Positions 1 through 11,900 of a stretch of 64,000 nt of DNA are shown in pieces. The notes under the pieces were generated by a model that worked only from the letters and a program-made list of their open reading frames with translations, was not told the DNA's origin and ran no database searches. How positions within the stretch are numbered: the first letter of the stretch is position 1; each line of letters opens with the position of its first letter. The position numbers and the translations under genes are program-made. This stretch comes from Alitta virens (Eukaryota; Annelida; Polychaeta; Phyllodocida; Nereididae): the NCBI GenBank assembly GCA_932294295.1, contig OW028580.1:33364136-33428135 (forward strand), given 5' to 3'.

Positions 1-1369
1 TACTAATTTTGCATTACCTCAGAAAGCAGAGTCAGATTAGCTCAAATTCTATGAATATTCGCATCATGTATAGATGGCACTTCAGTCTAGATCTTGTGTA
101 TGCATAATTCATGACTACCAGTTTGTGTTACAGTTACTGCAGCAATACTGCTGATGTGTAGCATCAAGCTAGATCAGCTGATAAGTTAGCAAGCATTTCT
201 GTAAACAACAACACAAAAATTACTAAATTGTATGATCTGGCAACACATTTACAAGCAATGTATACCTACATGTTAGGCCCAGATGTGTGACCCGGTTTAG
301 TTACTACTTACACGCCCCCTGGTGTAATGTACCTCAATGAATGGAAATGACATAGATCATTGAAGATCATTATAATATCAGACCAGGCTTTTGTTGGAAA
401 TAGCAAAATGAAAGGCAGTCAATTTAGGTCAATTTGGGAGCAAATCTATGAAGTAAATGCAAACACAGACACATTTGTACTCTTATTGGTTATCGATGAG
501 CCTTTGAAGGAGTAACCCTGTGAATCATTTTTAGCAGTCAGCTTTAGATGAGTCAATAAAAGTATGGATTCAAATGCAAATATAGCAAAATGAAGGGAAA
601 GTGATTCGGTGGTTATACTGTTTAGCCTGGGAAAGGGCAGTTCACTTAAAAGGTAATCCAGGAAGTTAGTGAAATTTTTGAGAGGAATTCTTGAGAAAAA
701 AAGAAACCAGGTTGACCCGAGTCTAGAGGTTGGCATGATTTGGACAGGGGGAGTGAATAGAGGCAGTCAGGTGGAAGAAGGCTAGTTGGTCATGCTCCAG
801 TGATCCTCACTTAGACTTAGCATATATTTCCAGACAGGCCTGGTTTTGCTTTGGTCTTCGGAGCTTTGTTTCTGTATCTGGCTTCACACACCTGGGTTAT
901 CGGATATCATTGGATATAAACACTGGGGGACTTCAATACGCGGTAAGTATTAATAATTGAGTGGTTATTACATTACGGATGACAGTCTAATTGCCTTGCA
1001 AGGGTCATGTGACTTATGCACCTGACACAAAGTCTTTGTTGACTCTGGGTAAGTCTCTGGTAATGTGTGAGGTTCCATTGCAGTGAAAGTGATCTAGGAA
1101 TGATATGCACCATTGAACATTCATTACATCTAAAATAGACTTCAATTGAGCAAATTAACCAGCATATTATAAGGGTATGCCCTGTGGCATGATTAAAGGC
1201 TACCATGGCACTAAACAAGTCTGGCAACTTTTTTTCTCAACTTTTTTTTTTTCCTGAATTGTGGACGTGCCCATGCAGTCCTGGGAGAATTCCATATCTC
1301 AGCCACAAGGGTTGGATATTATATGTTGTCATGGATACTCGTTACATTTACACCCGCTTATAACCAACT
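1..1369. other. Non-coding upstream sequence with one candidate splice donor
   Basis: No convincing gene is seen. The longest open frame (minus strand, 446-736, 96 codons) resembles no family I recognise and has no splice or composition support, so I treat it as chance. On the plus strand the sequence CG|GTAAGTATT at 941-949 is a near-perfect vertebrate-type 5' splice site. It could end a non-coding first exon of the TRIM-NHL gene, whose first coding exon begins right after a good acceptor at 5664. That link is inference only. Confidence 0.3.
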
Positions 1370-3065
1370 ATTTAGGGCTATTAATAGGTCTTTGTTATAG
1401 CCGGGTTCGTTATATTCGGAAGAACATTTGAATAATGACCTCGTTTTAGTACAATGGCACTTCAAAATAATGACCACCGTTCAATGGTCTTTATTGTGAG
1501 GTGGTCTTAGTAAATTGTGGAACTGGAGATGATCTAGAATTCAACAGACTTAATACTGAGGTGGTCTTTATAATGGAGTGATCTTTGTATTACATACACT
1601 GTGCGTCAGGCTTTTTAACCATTCAATGCTTCATTGTCACTAAATTTTGACTTTCATGCAACATTAGTTTAAAAAAAAAAGATTCAAGAAGAGTTTGGGC
1701 AAACATTGAGTGAATGAAAGTTTAAAATAACTGTAGCCCTGGCAGAGTATTTATTTTTATGATACGCTTATTTATTCACTTCACTTCAAGTTTATTTATC
1801 TACTAACTTGAAAAATGACTGTATTTGTTCCGGAATAAAGTTATGTACAAATGGTGCTTCAATGGCACAGCATCCTTTTTCGGGAAATGACATCATATAC
1901 ATGACTTTCAAAAATGTCTGAGGTTTTGACAAAAAAAGTCTCTCTATTTGGTTTCTGAGTCAATTCCTTGAATAATTTATTGGGAAATGTTATAAAGAAG
2001 ATCGTGTCAGAGACACATGACTTGCAAACCTCAGAATGGGTCGTTCCATTGTAGAAGATTGAGCATTTAGGTTGCACGTTTTTTTTGCCCATTATATTTC
2101 ATACTGCTGGAGGTGTATCTGTAGGTGTTCTATATCATTGCATAGATGAACTCAGAACTTTATATATGCATTTAGTTGTACAGATATCATTACGACACAC
2201 ATGGTGCATGAACATGACATATATATGTAATAAGGGTGACATCTCCAAACAAATATATATATCGCTACCGAGGTGCCACCCATGATTTCAGAAGATCCCC
2301 TTCCAACCCACATTGTCAAAAAATAATAATAATAATAAAACATGAATAATTAGAGACATTTTTTGTTGAAAGCACAGAGCTACATTTGAAATGCTATTTA
2401 TAATATATGATAATCAAATTGCATGATATTATTATTGGCATACATGTGTGCATTCATGGTGGCAAATTACTTATGCACACACAGAGCTCTCAGATTAGCA
2501 GTATTTTCTCACTTGCTTTAATTCATCTTGTCATTTGCATAACTGTAATCTTTCCTGAATAAGTAATTGTATCAACCTCACATCCAAAGTTGCTATCGAA
2601 ATGGGAAGGTCCAAAATGTTGCTGCAATGTTTGCATTTTATGATATGTTTTAAAAAAGAGACTATCATGGTTTAATCATAATTTAATTAGTTTTATTGTT
2701 ATAGTTTTACATGCACCTTTAATTTTTGCACATATTTTACAGTTGATCAATAATTCTTTGAGCTAATCTTGTTGTCTTATGTCGACTTTAAATAAAGATT
2801 ATTCTATTATATTCTATTGTATTCTATTCCATATTTATAGCCACATAAATAAGCATATTTTCATAACTATCTATAGCAATGGGTTTTTGGGGTGTCTTTG
2901 GCAAAACTAAAAAAACCCTAAACACCGATTATACTGAGACCACTTCGATATTTCAGACCTTCACTGAAAAAATAAAATTGTGATTGCACAATGAGGTTTC
3001 CTCATTAAGAACACTTCAATATAAAGACCACATTATAGATTCCTAATCATGAAGTTTTACTGTAT
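1370..3065. repeat. Degenerate element with GACCAC / GGTCTT-rich ends
   Basis: Two blocks, about 1370-1610 and 2905-3065, carry repeated words of the kind GTGGTCTTTATAATG and its complement (ATAAAGACCACATTAT). They lie in opposite sense, as expected for the subterminal parts of an inverted-repeat DNA transposon derivative. The right block ends near 3063 in GTTTTACTGTA, which resembles pogo/Tigger-type ends (CAGTAAAAC followed by TA). A related block sits at about 10910-11040 in a TRIM intron. The sequence between has no gene. Exact ends and target duplication were not resolved. Confidence 0.35.
2776..2830 (+). repeat. LINE-like 3' tail with ATTCT repeats
   Basis: AATAAAGATTATTCTATT is followed by degenerate ATTCT pentamers. 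A short microsatellite after an AATAAA-like end is typical of non-LTR retrotransposon 3' ends. Similar tails are seen at 3498-3532 (CTTAT units) and 8185-8222 (GAGTCTT units after AATAAAATATTC). No coding part is preserved just upstream of any of the three. Confidence 0.4.
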
Positions 3066-4287
3066 TATTATGCATTTTAGATAGTTGAATGCGTATAAAA
3101 TGTGGCTTGCACAAAAATAGGGGGTAAAAAAAATACCCCATCACTTTTGGAAATAATACATGCATGGTTTCACTTGTGGTGTAAAGTTTTGCAATGATTT
3201 TGCTTTGAAAGAAATGTCTCTCTGACATCGAAATAATTTAACCATCATATTTCGAGCACTCACTTCCTCGTCAAATCTTTTACAATAATGTTTTACCATT
3301 TTTTATATAACTAGATCACAAGTTGTTTGATTCATTAACTTTCTTTTGCGAGCCAGTGAGTACTGAAACAACCAAGTTGAGCCACTGTCTATCTAATAGT
3401 ATCTATCATCTACAGAGTATAGCAGCTTTTAAAAATAGCAAATTCAATTGTAAAATGTTCCAACAAATTCAACACATTTCCATTTTCTTGGATAAAAAGT
3501 CTTAACTGATCTTATCTTGTCTTATCTTATCCATTAGATTGCCGGTAAAGGCCTGTGTCATGAATGGATACTTTAGCAAAACAATATCAAGCATTTCGAG
3601 TGATAGGGTATTTTTGGACACTTCTTTTGAAGTGACTGTACCATACCTCGTGTAGGGCATGTTAAGAATGCTTGGGTTTTGGCAGTTGCTGACTTAGGAA
3701 TAGTTGGACCACAGCCCAGAATAAACTCTCGTGTGCAAACTAAATGGTCATGCAGCCCTGTGTGCTAGCCATGTGTTAATAATATTATAGGTATACTAGA
3801 TATAATGGACTTTAGTGAAATTTTTGCATTCAATAATTGCTGAATCATTGCTGAATCATTTTCAGATTCTAGGAATAATCTATGTAATATGACAAAATGT
3901 CACGGTGTAGATATACACTACTTACCAGGACTTGTATATTCAGATTAATAAAACTGGATTTTCACTGAATCAGTTTGAGGCTTTGAAATAATACCAATTT
4001 CCTACTTTTTCCACAGAAACCCATTAAGATATTGTTTGAAGATGTAGTTCAAAAACATTGCAGGGAATGAACCAAACATTGTTTATATTTTTATTTTATA
4101 CTATTTATTATTTATTTTATTATTGCACAGCCATGCTCACCACTCCGAGCACATATACCAGATTTGGCCAGTTAATGGCGGTTTAATATTAAGTTTGACA
4201 CACTGCATATCAACTTTCATTATAAGTGGCACGTGTTCAACAGCTTATCACATGTAATAAACATACATAAGTCGCCCAAAAACTTTT
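3066..4287. other. Intergenic sequence, no gene seen
   Basis: Only short open frames without recognisable domains occur here. The one at 3323-3505 runs into the CTTAT-type tail at 3498-3532 and is probably part of a dead retroelement. Confidence 0.4.
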
Positions 4288-4494
4288 TTGTTTATCTTTA
4301 GTAACCAGACATTTCAACAATTTAAAGCCAGACACAGTATATCCTATAACTGTCCTAAAACATTGAACAATATGCCAACTATTTTTAAAGAAAAAATAAA
4401 CACACATAGCTTCCACGGTTTTAACTTATATGTGAAAAAGAAGACAGTTGAGGCTTATATTGAAGAATGCAATATACCAAATCGTTACTCATGA
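4288..4494 (+). pseudogene. LINE reverse transcriptase C-terminal fragment
   Basis: The open frame encodes a stretch of the form SISYNCPKTLNNMP, then HSFHGFNLYVKKKTVEAY. This is the usual extreme C-terminus of many LINE ORF2 proteins: an aromatic-P-x-x-W/L-N-x-(L/M)-P block, a spacer, then F-K-x-x-(L/Y)-K-K-x-x-x-x-x-Y. The catalytic RT and endonuclease parts are missing, so this is a 5'-truncated remnant ending at a stop at 4492-4494. It is clearly related to the minus-strand fragment at 5148-5465. Confidence 0.6.
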
Positions 4495-5147
4495 ATGCAA
4501 ATTTATTGGGCCTACAAATCAAAATTGCTTGTCATAATATTCTACATTTATGCAAATTTCCTTTGATTACATTACATTCGTAACTGTATACTCTTCCCTA
4601 AAGCGGCATGTCATTAAGCCTTTGGGAAGAGTAGCTTTGCTCAATAATTCAATTCAAAAATTCATTCAGCTGAACATTAGTTTAAGCGTTAGTACTAATG
4701 TCTATAGCCATAAAGGGCATTTGCAGTGTGCCTAAACAAAGTACTGCATATTGTATTACTTCCACTGTTCAGTGTCAGTTGTCCTACTAATTCTGTTCGA
4801 CATCTTCCATGCATTAATTAATTAGCTAATCTGTAATTCACCTAAATTCAGATTCATTATATTTTGCCCTCTATTATAAAAAAAAAAACACAACCATAAT
4901 ACAAATAAAGCGATTTCATTTAGCAAACATTGAGCAGGCCGGGTGACCCCTCTAAGATGATTATGTCCGATGATCCCTGCCGAGGGGCCACCAACAAACC
5001 AACACTAACTGTAGTAAGCTACAATAATGTCAGCACCTGGAGTTCATGCTCACAATGAAGTATATCGAGTGCTATTACATAATATTATTATATATTTATA
5101 GCTTTCTTTATTCAGGTAACTAACAAGTATAATTATTCAATAAGGCA

Positions 5148-5465
5148 CTACAAGTTATGACAAACAAAACAGTCTGAAATGTTACACTGGCTTAAATAAT
5201 TATCAATAATCTTTTTCTTAATGTAAATTTTAAAACTACATATGGAGTGAGTATAAGTTTGGTCCTGAATATCAATTGGCATATTATTAAAATTAATAGG
5301 GAACCTGTAGCTTATAGATTGTCTTGCGAACTCATGCCTCACAGCAGGCAACTGACGATTCCCTCTTGCTCTAATTAAATATTCATGAAAGTAATCATCA
5401 CTCAAATTTATCAAAAAATAGTCTGGTAACAATTGATTTTCATGTCTGGTAACATTGATTTTCAT
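5148..5465 (-). pseudogene. LINE reverse transcriptase C-terminal fragment
   Basis: The 105-codon frame contains HEYLIRARGNRQLP, then SISYRFPINFNNMP and FKIYIKKKIIDNYLSQCNIS. This is the same end-of-ORF2 signature as at 4288-4494, with about twenty more upstream residues kept (an H...R...LP block that normally precedes it). The two copies share SISY, NNMP, HS and KKK positions, so they belong to one family inserted in opposite orientations about 0.7 kb apart. No RT catalytic motif is present. Confidence 0.6.
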
Positions 5466-5716
5466 ATTTTGTAACAGAACAAGTAGTCATGCAGTGTGCA
5501 CAAATCATCAATCAGACGTAATGAGGCGATAAAGCTTGGTGTCAACAGTAGACTCCACACCAATCATTATGCTCAATAAGCAGTATTCACTTTAGTGCAC
5601 TATCAACGTAATTAATATGCATGGTTATATTGTTTTAATGGTCTGTTTCAACTTCCTACTTCAGGATTACCAAGTTTGACCAGTTCTATTGACATCTCCC
5701 ATGAGCACCAACCACC

Positions 5717-8700
5717 ATGGCCACCAGACAGGACATCGAGGACCTGCTCCACTGTATGATCTGTTTCGAGTCATATCGCAGCCCGAAGATGCTTCATTGT
5801 GGCCACACGTTCTGCCAAGAGTGTATCCAAGGCTATCTACAAACATACCAACAACAGCGAAGGGCCCAACCGGGCAAACTTCCTTGCCCGACATGTCGAG
5901 AATTGACTCAAATGCCTCAGAATGGAGTCGCTGGGCTAAAAAATGACTTCAAAGTCAGAAAATTGGAGGAAATGTTTAGGACAGTCAACTTAAGACAACA
6001 TGCAGCTGATAAAGCTGTGTGTGACTCTTGTAAGTCACAAAAGAAGTCGAAGAAAGGGAGTTTCTTCTGTACACAGTGTTCGATAAGCTACTGTCGAGAA
6101 TGTTTGGATAAACACAATAAAAATCCGATATTCAAGGACCACCGAGTTGTCGATAAATCACTCAAGGAAACATCGGATGTGTTTTGCAGCACTCACAACA
6201 CAGAACAGGTCAGTAACAGGTTTTACTCTATGTCTATGTCTCAATGCTTCTGGGTCCTAAGCTTTCTCAGCTTATATGTCCAGCTGCCAGAGGTGCAATG
6301 ATGAGATGATTAGGCTTGGAGTCCACACCATGTTACACATTTACTAGTGATGTGGACCAGACCGTTTAGCCAGGGGTGGTCCGGTATTTTCAAAACTGGT
6401 CCGGTCCTGGTCCAGGGGTGAGCGGTCCAGTGCTAGAGATCGGACCGGTCCAGAGGCGGTCCATCGACATAACAGTTGTTTCACCAAATAGAAAAAAAAA
6501 CTTATTCTTGTTTAACATAATTTGATGTATGGAATTATTTAGTACTGACAGGCAGGACAGACTAATAATTTCATTACTGCAATATTTATTTATGTAAAAC
6601 AAAGAAACCATTAATCAATCAGGAATGATTAATAACTGAAACAAACCAAGATGACAAACATCTGGTGTATAATAAATTCAACATGCAATGCTTGGACCGC
6701 CAGTCCGGGGTCATAGAAACAGAGTGCAAGGGGCCTCCAATTTAACATCTCATGTGATCGACATCCAGCTGCTGGGATGTAGCTCACAAAGAGTTTCCGG
6801 GCTGGGGGGTTGAACCCGGGACCTCTAACTATAACCGATAGCAGTTGGACCCATTTACAATATTAGTCTACCTACCTTCCATACCCCACCCACGTATAAC
6901 AAAACCAAGAATTATCAATAATCTTAACTACTTCGCTCCAAGTGAGTTTACCTGTATTTGTGATAATAAAATTATATCACTAGGACCAATGTGTAGTAGT
7001 GTGTAAAAACTCTATTAGTCTTATGAAATTATACATGAATTTGTCCTATTAGAGTTTTTGCTCACAAGGGATTACAGTTTGATTATCATAATACCACTGC
7101 GATTGCAGCAATTTATCGAGCTATTAATCATTTCATTTAAATGTGTTTGTAAAAAATTCAGACTGCGTTAAAAACTTTTTAAAAGTTTAAATGTTGTCTC
7201 ATCATCCACAGTCACGATCTGAACTTGATTAAGTGCAAACTTGGATTTTCACGGGAGGTTCTTTATGTTTCCACCAGGTGGCTATGACAGAATACTGCAC
7301 TTCTATTGGCTGAAAAAGTTCCAGCCCTTGATGTATATTTGACATCTTATCGTTCAGTTGATTTCAGTTATTTCCTTGAGAAAATTATATTTATGGAATC
7401 AGTTAGATATGACCTACTATGTCTGAAAAGCCAAATGAGTAATAAGAGGAGATGAAAGACTTAAGTCTTGCTGAATTCAGGACTGCTCAGTGAAAAGACT
7501 CGTATGTAATACCCAGTGCAATAATGTTAAGCATGCAGAAACATGACATAACAATAACAATTTGTCAACAATCACAATGACGTCACTTAAAATTGTTATG
7601 ATTATGACGTAATACAGCAAATGACACCTATTATCACCCCAACCCTGGCTTAAAAAAAATTGCGAGTGTCCCCTCTTACAATTTCTACTCATTTTGTACT
7701 TGGTCGGGGTTCTTTAAATCCAATTGCTTGCACAAGCATAACCATAGGGATTAATTTGACCTTGCATTAATTTAACTATAGAATAAACCAATTAAACACA
7801 ATGTATTTCAGTAAACTGAGTTATGGATGCCTTTGAAGCTAATTACAGTGCCCGACGTCGAAGTTGTGGCCGACACCGGACACTTCAATAGTGACGTCCT
7901 GGGGCCGAGCCAAACATTCTGATTGAAAAGGGTGATAGATATCGCTATTATTCTAAATCTTTCTCTGTCAAAATGTTCTGAATCCGCCCCTGGACATCAC
8001 TATTGAAGTCCACAACTCCGGTGTCGGCCACAACTTCGACGTCGGGCACTGTAATGACAGGAAAGAAGGATAAAAGATAAGCTAGCTCATTAACCCAGTA
8101 TTGTAACTGAGTCACTGCCTCCTTGACCATTTAGTATACAATAGTTTATATATAGTTGTACCAGACAGATTTATTTTTTGTAAATGTATGGTCAAAATAA
8201 AATATTCTTGAGTCTTGAGTCTTATAACTGGGAAACACACATTAGTTGAGGGATTTTTTTTTATAAATTCATGAAACCAGAAATGCTTTTAAACTTGATA
8301 TGGATGATTACATATATGGGTTAATAACTGTTATAAAAATAAATACAGCATAACTGATCATAAAATCCCCAAGTGATAAAAATGAATCATGGTCAAGTTC
8401 CTTGTGCGGCCATGTGGAGAAATTATGAAGTACTTTTTTTGTTCCATAGCAAACATGCAGTGAAAGGTGTGCCAAGGCCCAGTACTTAGCATTATGAAAA
8501 GTAAGCACAGCCAATTGCACATCCTGCATTTGGCAATGACACTTCCTCGTTTACTTTTCACGTTTATTTTGCTCATTTCAATGTTATAATTGACATGAAT
8601 TTTAAGGATTTATTTGCACAAATTAACTTTTAGTGACTTTCTTATTGTTACACACAAAGTGTAGGATGTCACCTCAATATCATAAAATAATTGCAATGGT

Positions 8701-8856
8701 TAAAAAAACAAGAACATGGTATTCATATTCCAGCTCAAGCATTTATTGTTTGCATTTGATGGGTGACTTCTGCTGCTTTCTTCAATGGCAGTAATGTTGC
8801 TATCCACTAAAATACCACTCTTGAAAATCCTAGCTGGGCCTTGCCATGGAAAGGGT

Positions 8857-8906
<50 letters not shown>

Positions 8907-11900
8907 TACAGTAACAATGCAGATGAAGACCTTAAACCCCAGTGGCCAACACAGGGCTCTGTCCAATGCACACTCCAGTTATGCCCGTCTAGCTGTTCCA
9001 TACCGCTCACAGACTCGATTGACGTTACCAGTAAGTTGCAGTAACATGTCATTAAACATAATATAACAACTAAAATGCTGGAATGCACACATTATGATGC
9101 CCATGAATGATGACACTGCAATTTTCAGCAAGTTCAAAATATTTCAGGTAGTTCAATGCCCTTCACAATGCATGTTTGCAGTTGAGGGCGTGATGGGATC
9201 AACAGACCCAACCCTTAAACTAATCTGATATTCTACAAGTGTGTGATATCCCCCATGCCTTTGTGTGGGGACCGAAATACTGAACTTCACCACGAGGAGT
9301 GAATTTAGAGATATTTGGGGGCTTCTGCCAGTACCTGGTACCTCTATGGTTCCTTACTATAGTAGCTTAAGATTCTAAATAAATGTCCACTTGTTCTTGG
9401 GTGGTATATTTTCATGCAATATATGGACCAGTCCAGCATGGACACAATTAGTGCAATTTGCTACACTACTTTTCTCATCGGTAATTGCAATGGGTATCCC
9501 TTCATATATATTAGTGTGCAGGTAGGCTCATATTTTACTCCACTTATTATGCTTATTCATGAATTGGCAGGACGTCCTATAATCCTATTACACTCATTAA
9601 GACAGCAGTTTCAGATCTGACATTCAAACCACAGTACAATGTATGCGTACAGAAATCTGGCAATTAGCCTCATCTCTGTCAGCAGGTCTCAGAGATGAGG
9701 CTCATTGCCAGATTTCGCTACACATACATTTTACTGTGGTTTGAATAAAGATGAGATTTTGAGGTGATTGCTCATCAATGCCTCGGTGTTAAGTTAAGGT
9801 AGGGGTTTACAGTTCAAACCCTCGACCTACTAATTTGGCAGCCACATCATTATCACTAGACCAAGATCATGTTTAATGACATGTGCAAGCTATGGGGTAG
9901 CTAGACAGGCATAACTGGGGTGTGCATTGCGCAGAGCCCTGTGTTGGCCTCTGGGGTTTGAGGTCTTCATCCGCAGTGTAACCACCCTTGCCATGAGGAA
10001 ACCCACTTCAGGGCAGATTTAGTGGCGAGAAAATACCAGGGAAAAGTCACCTTTTCATGGCTGGTCAGAACAAAAATTCCTTTTTAACTCAAGGGTTCTA
10101 TCATTTGCTTGGCATATTTCATGATTGATAATATGAACTCCTACAGGAGGTTTGCCAGTATAAGACTATCCAAGCAAGATTAGAATTTTGACTCATATTA
10201 TATATAATATTTTATTGACGTTTTGGAATCATGGTTAGATACATTCGTCATACACAATTAACAAATACTTTAAATTAAACTACAATTTTAACAATACATG
10301 CAATTTCAAGTATTAGAACAATAGGCCTACTGGTTGTGAACGGGAGAAGGTCAGTTTAAAAATAATAGCACAACATAAAATATATACATTATCAGAAAAT
10401 TGATGAATGGTGAAGATAAAGCTAAATATATATACATTAATTGTTAAAATGCTAAATCTACTCCATGTCAATTTCAGGTGAAGTACCTCTGTCGAAGCTG
10501 CAATGTTGTGATCTGCACTTTGTGCATCATGCATAATCATGAAGGTCATGACGTCACAGAGTTGACAGCCATCTATAAACGTCATCACGACGAAATCGGA
10601 CTACTGCAGATGAACATCGACAGCAAACTGGCCAGGCTGAGGGAGAAAGGGGCCGAGTTGGAGAAATTGAGACAGCTCAATATGAGGGTGAGTCTCAATT
10701 GAATTTAAATTCAGCTGCCGTTGCATGATATCCGGTGTAGCCAATTAGAACCCATGGGAAGTGAACCCACTACCTTGTGGTCAGTGATAGCTGAGGTTTA
10801 TTTTTAGCACCAAGGAGCAGTGCTAACTCGTGTCTCCACCTGGTGGGTTTTTTTTACACAGCTTATTATTAGTTAAAATTAAGAATGCAGATTTCACAAC
10901 ATGATTCCAGGCCTGTGTGGTCTTATTGTGAGGTGGCCTAAAAATGGCTACAATTTGCATTTGAACTTCCTCTTAAGGTCAATCAAGAAAGCAGTCTCTT
11001 TATATGAGCCATAAAACGTTCAAATCTATACTCTCCTTATTATAAGTTGAAAGCTTCAATTGTACTTATTAATCGCTTTCGTTCATTTTAGTCCTCAGCC
11101 CAAGCAGAGGCCATGATAAAGGAAAGAGCCCGTGAGGTCATGCAGTCGGTCAAAGCTTGCGAGGAAGAACTTATACGCGACTTGAAAAACAAGAGGGACG
11201 ACAAAGTGACAAAGATTATGGGAGAATGGGAATCTGTTAATTTCATGGTGAGCATCATGAACTTCAATAACCCAATGGCAGATGTGATGAGATATAAACC
11301 CTTGGAGTGCCCACCATTTTGGTGTTTCTAGTGGGTCAAGTAAAAGCTAGTTATTACACCCTTAACTTAATGCCTCATATATATGATTCCCAAACGAGCT
11401 TAAGTTCATATAAGTGTCCCTTAACAGTATGGTGTGCTCTGGGAATCTGGTGTGCAAATAAGACACAGTATATTTCATGCGACTGCCATTAGGTCATTGA
11501 CCTCGTTTTAATTATGTAATATATTATGACATCATTACTTGGCCATTGTTCTTGCACACTGTGACCTCAGCATGGCCATTGTCTACTGATGATGTCATAA
11601 CCCTTATACATCTGAGTACAAGAAGAGGTCAATGAGGCAAAAATGCCAACATGGCTGCTTCATGAAAAGAGTGTGTACATCCTACATTCCTAGGGTCTAA
11701 GATTGCAATACCAACATTGTAAACTTTGAAATTTTGTTGCAGATTGGCAAAATATCCAATCTGCAGGTGTTTGCCACAGACACGATTAAGAAGAACTCCA
11801 TTAAACTGATGGCGATTCACGAAGAGTTGGTCCAGAGGATGAAGACTTTAGCAGAAATTGACACAACCCTCAATGACTCTGACATCCAATCCATTGTGAC

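Larger units (their letters stand above)
8841..9998. mobile_element. Inverted-repeat element of about 1.16 kb with nested hairpin
   Basis: The left arm (8841-8994) and right arm (9899-9998) are inverted copies. TTGCCATGGAAAGGGTGG on the left matches CCACCCTTGCCATG on the right. The shared words GAAGACCTTAAACCCCAG, AACACAGGGCTCTG and ACTCCAGTTATGCCCGTCTAG are found in reverse on the right. A TA microsatellite (about 8860-8902) lies inside the left arm. The interior carries a second palindrome at 9622-9746 and no gene. It is located in TRIM intron 1. Confidence 0.65.

Noticed and set aside
446..736. 96-codon minus-strand open frame
   Set aside because: No domain, signal or splice context, and no neighbouring exon in frame. 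It looks like a chance frame.
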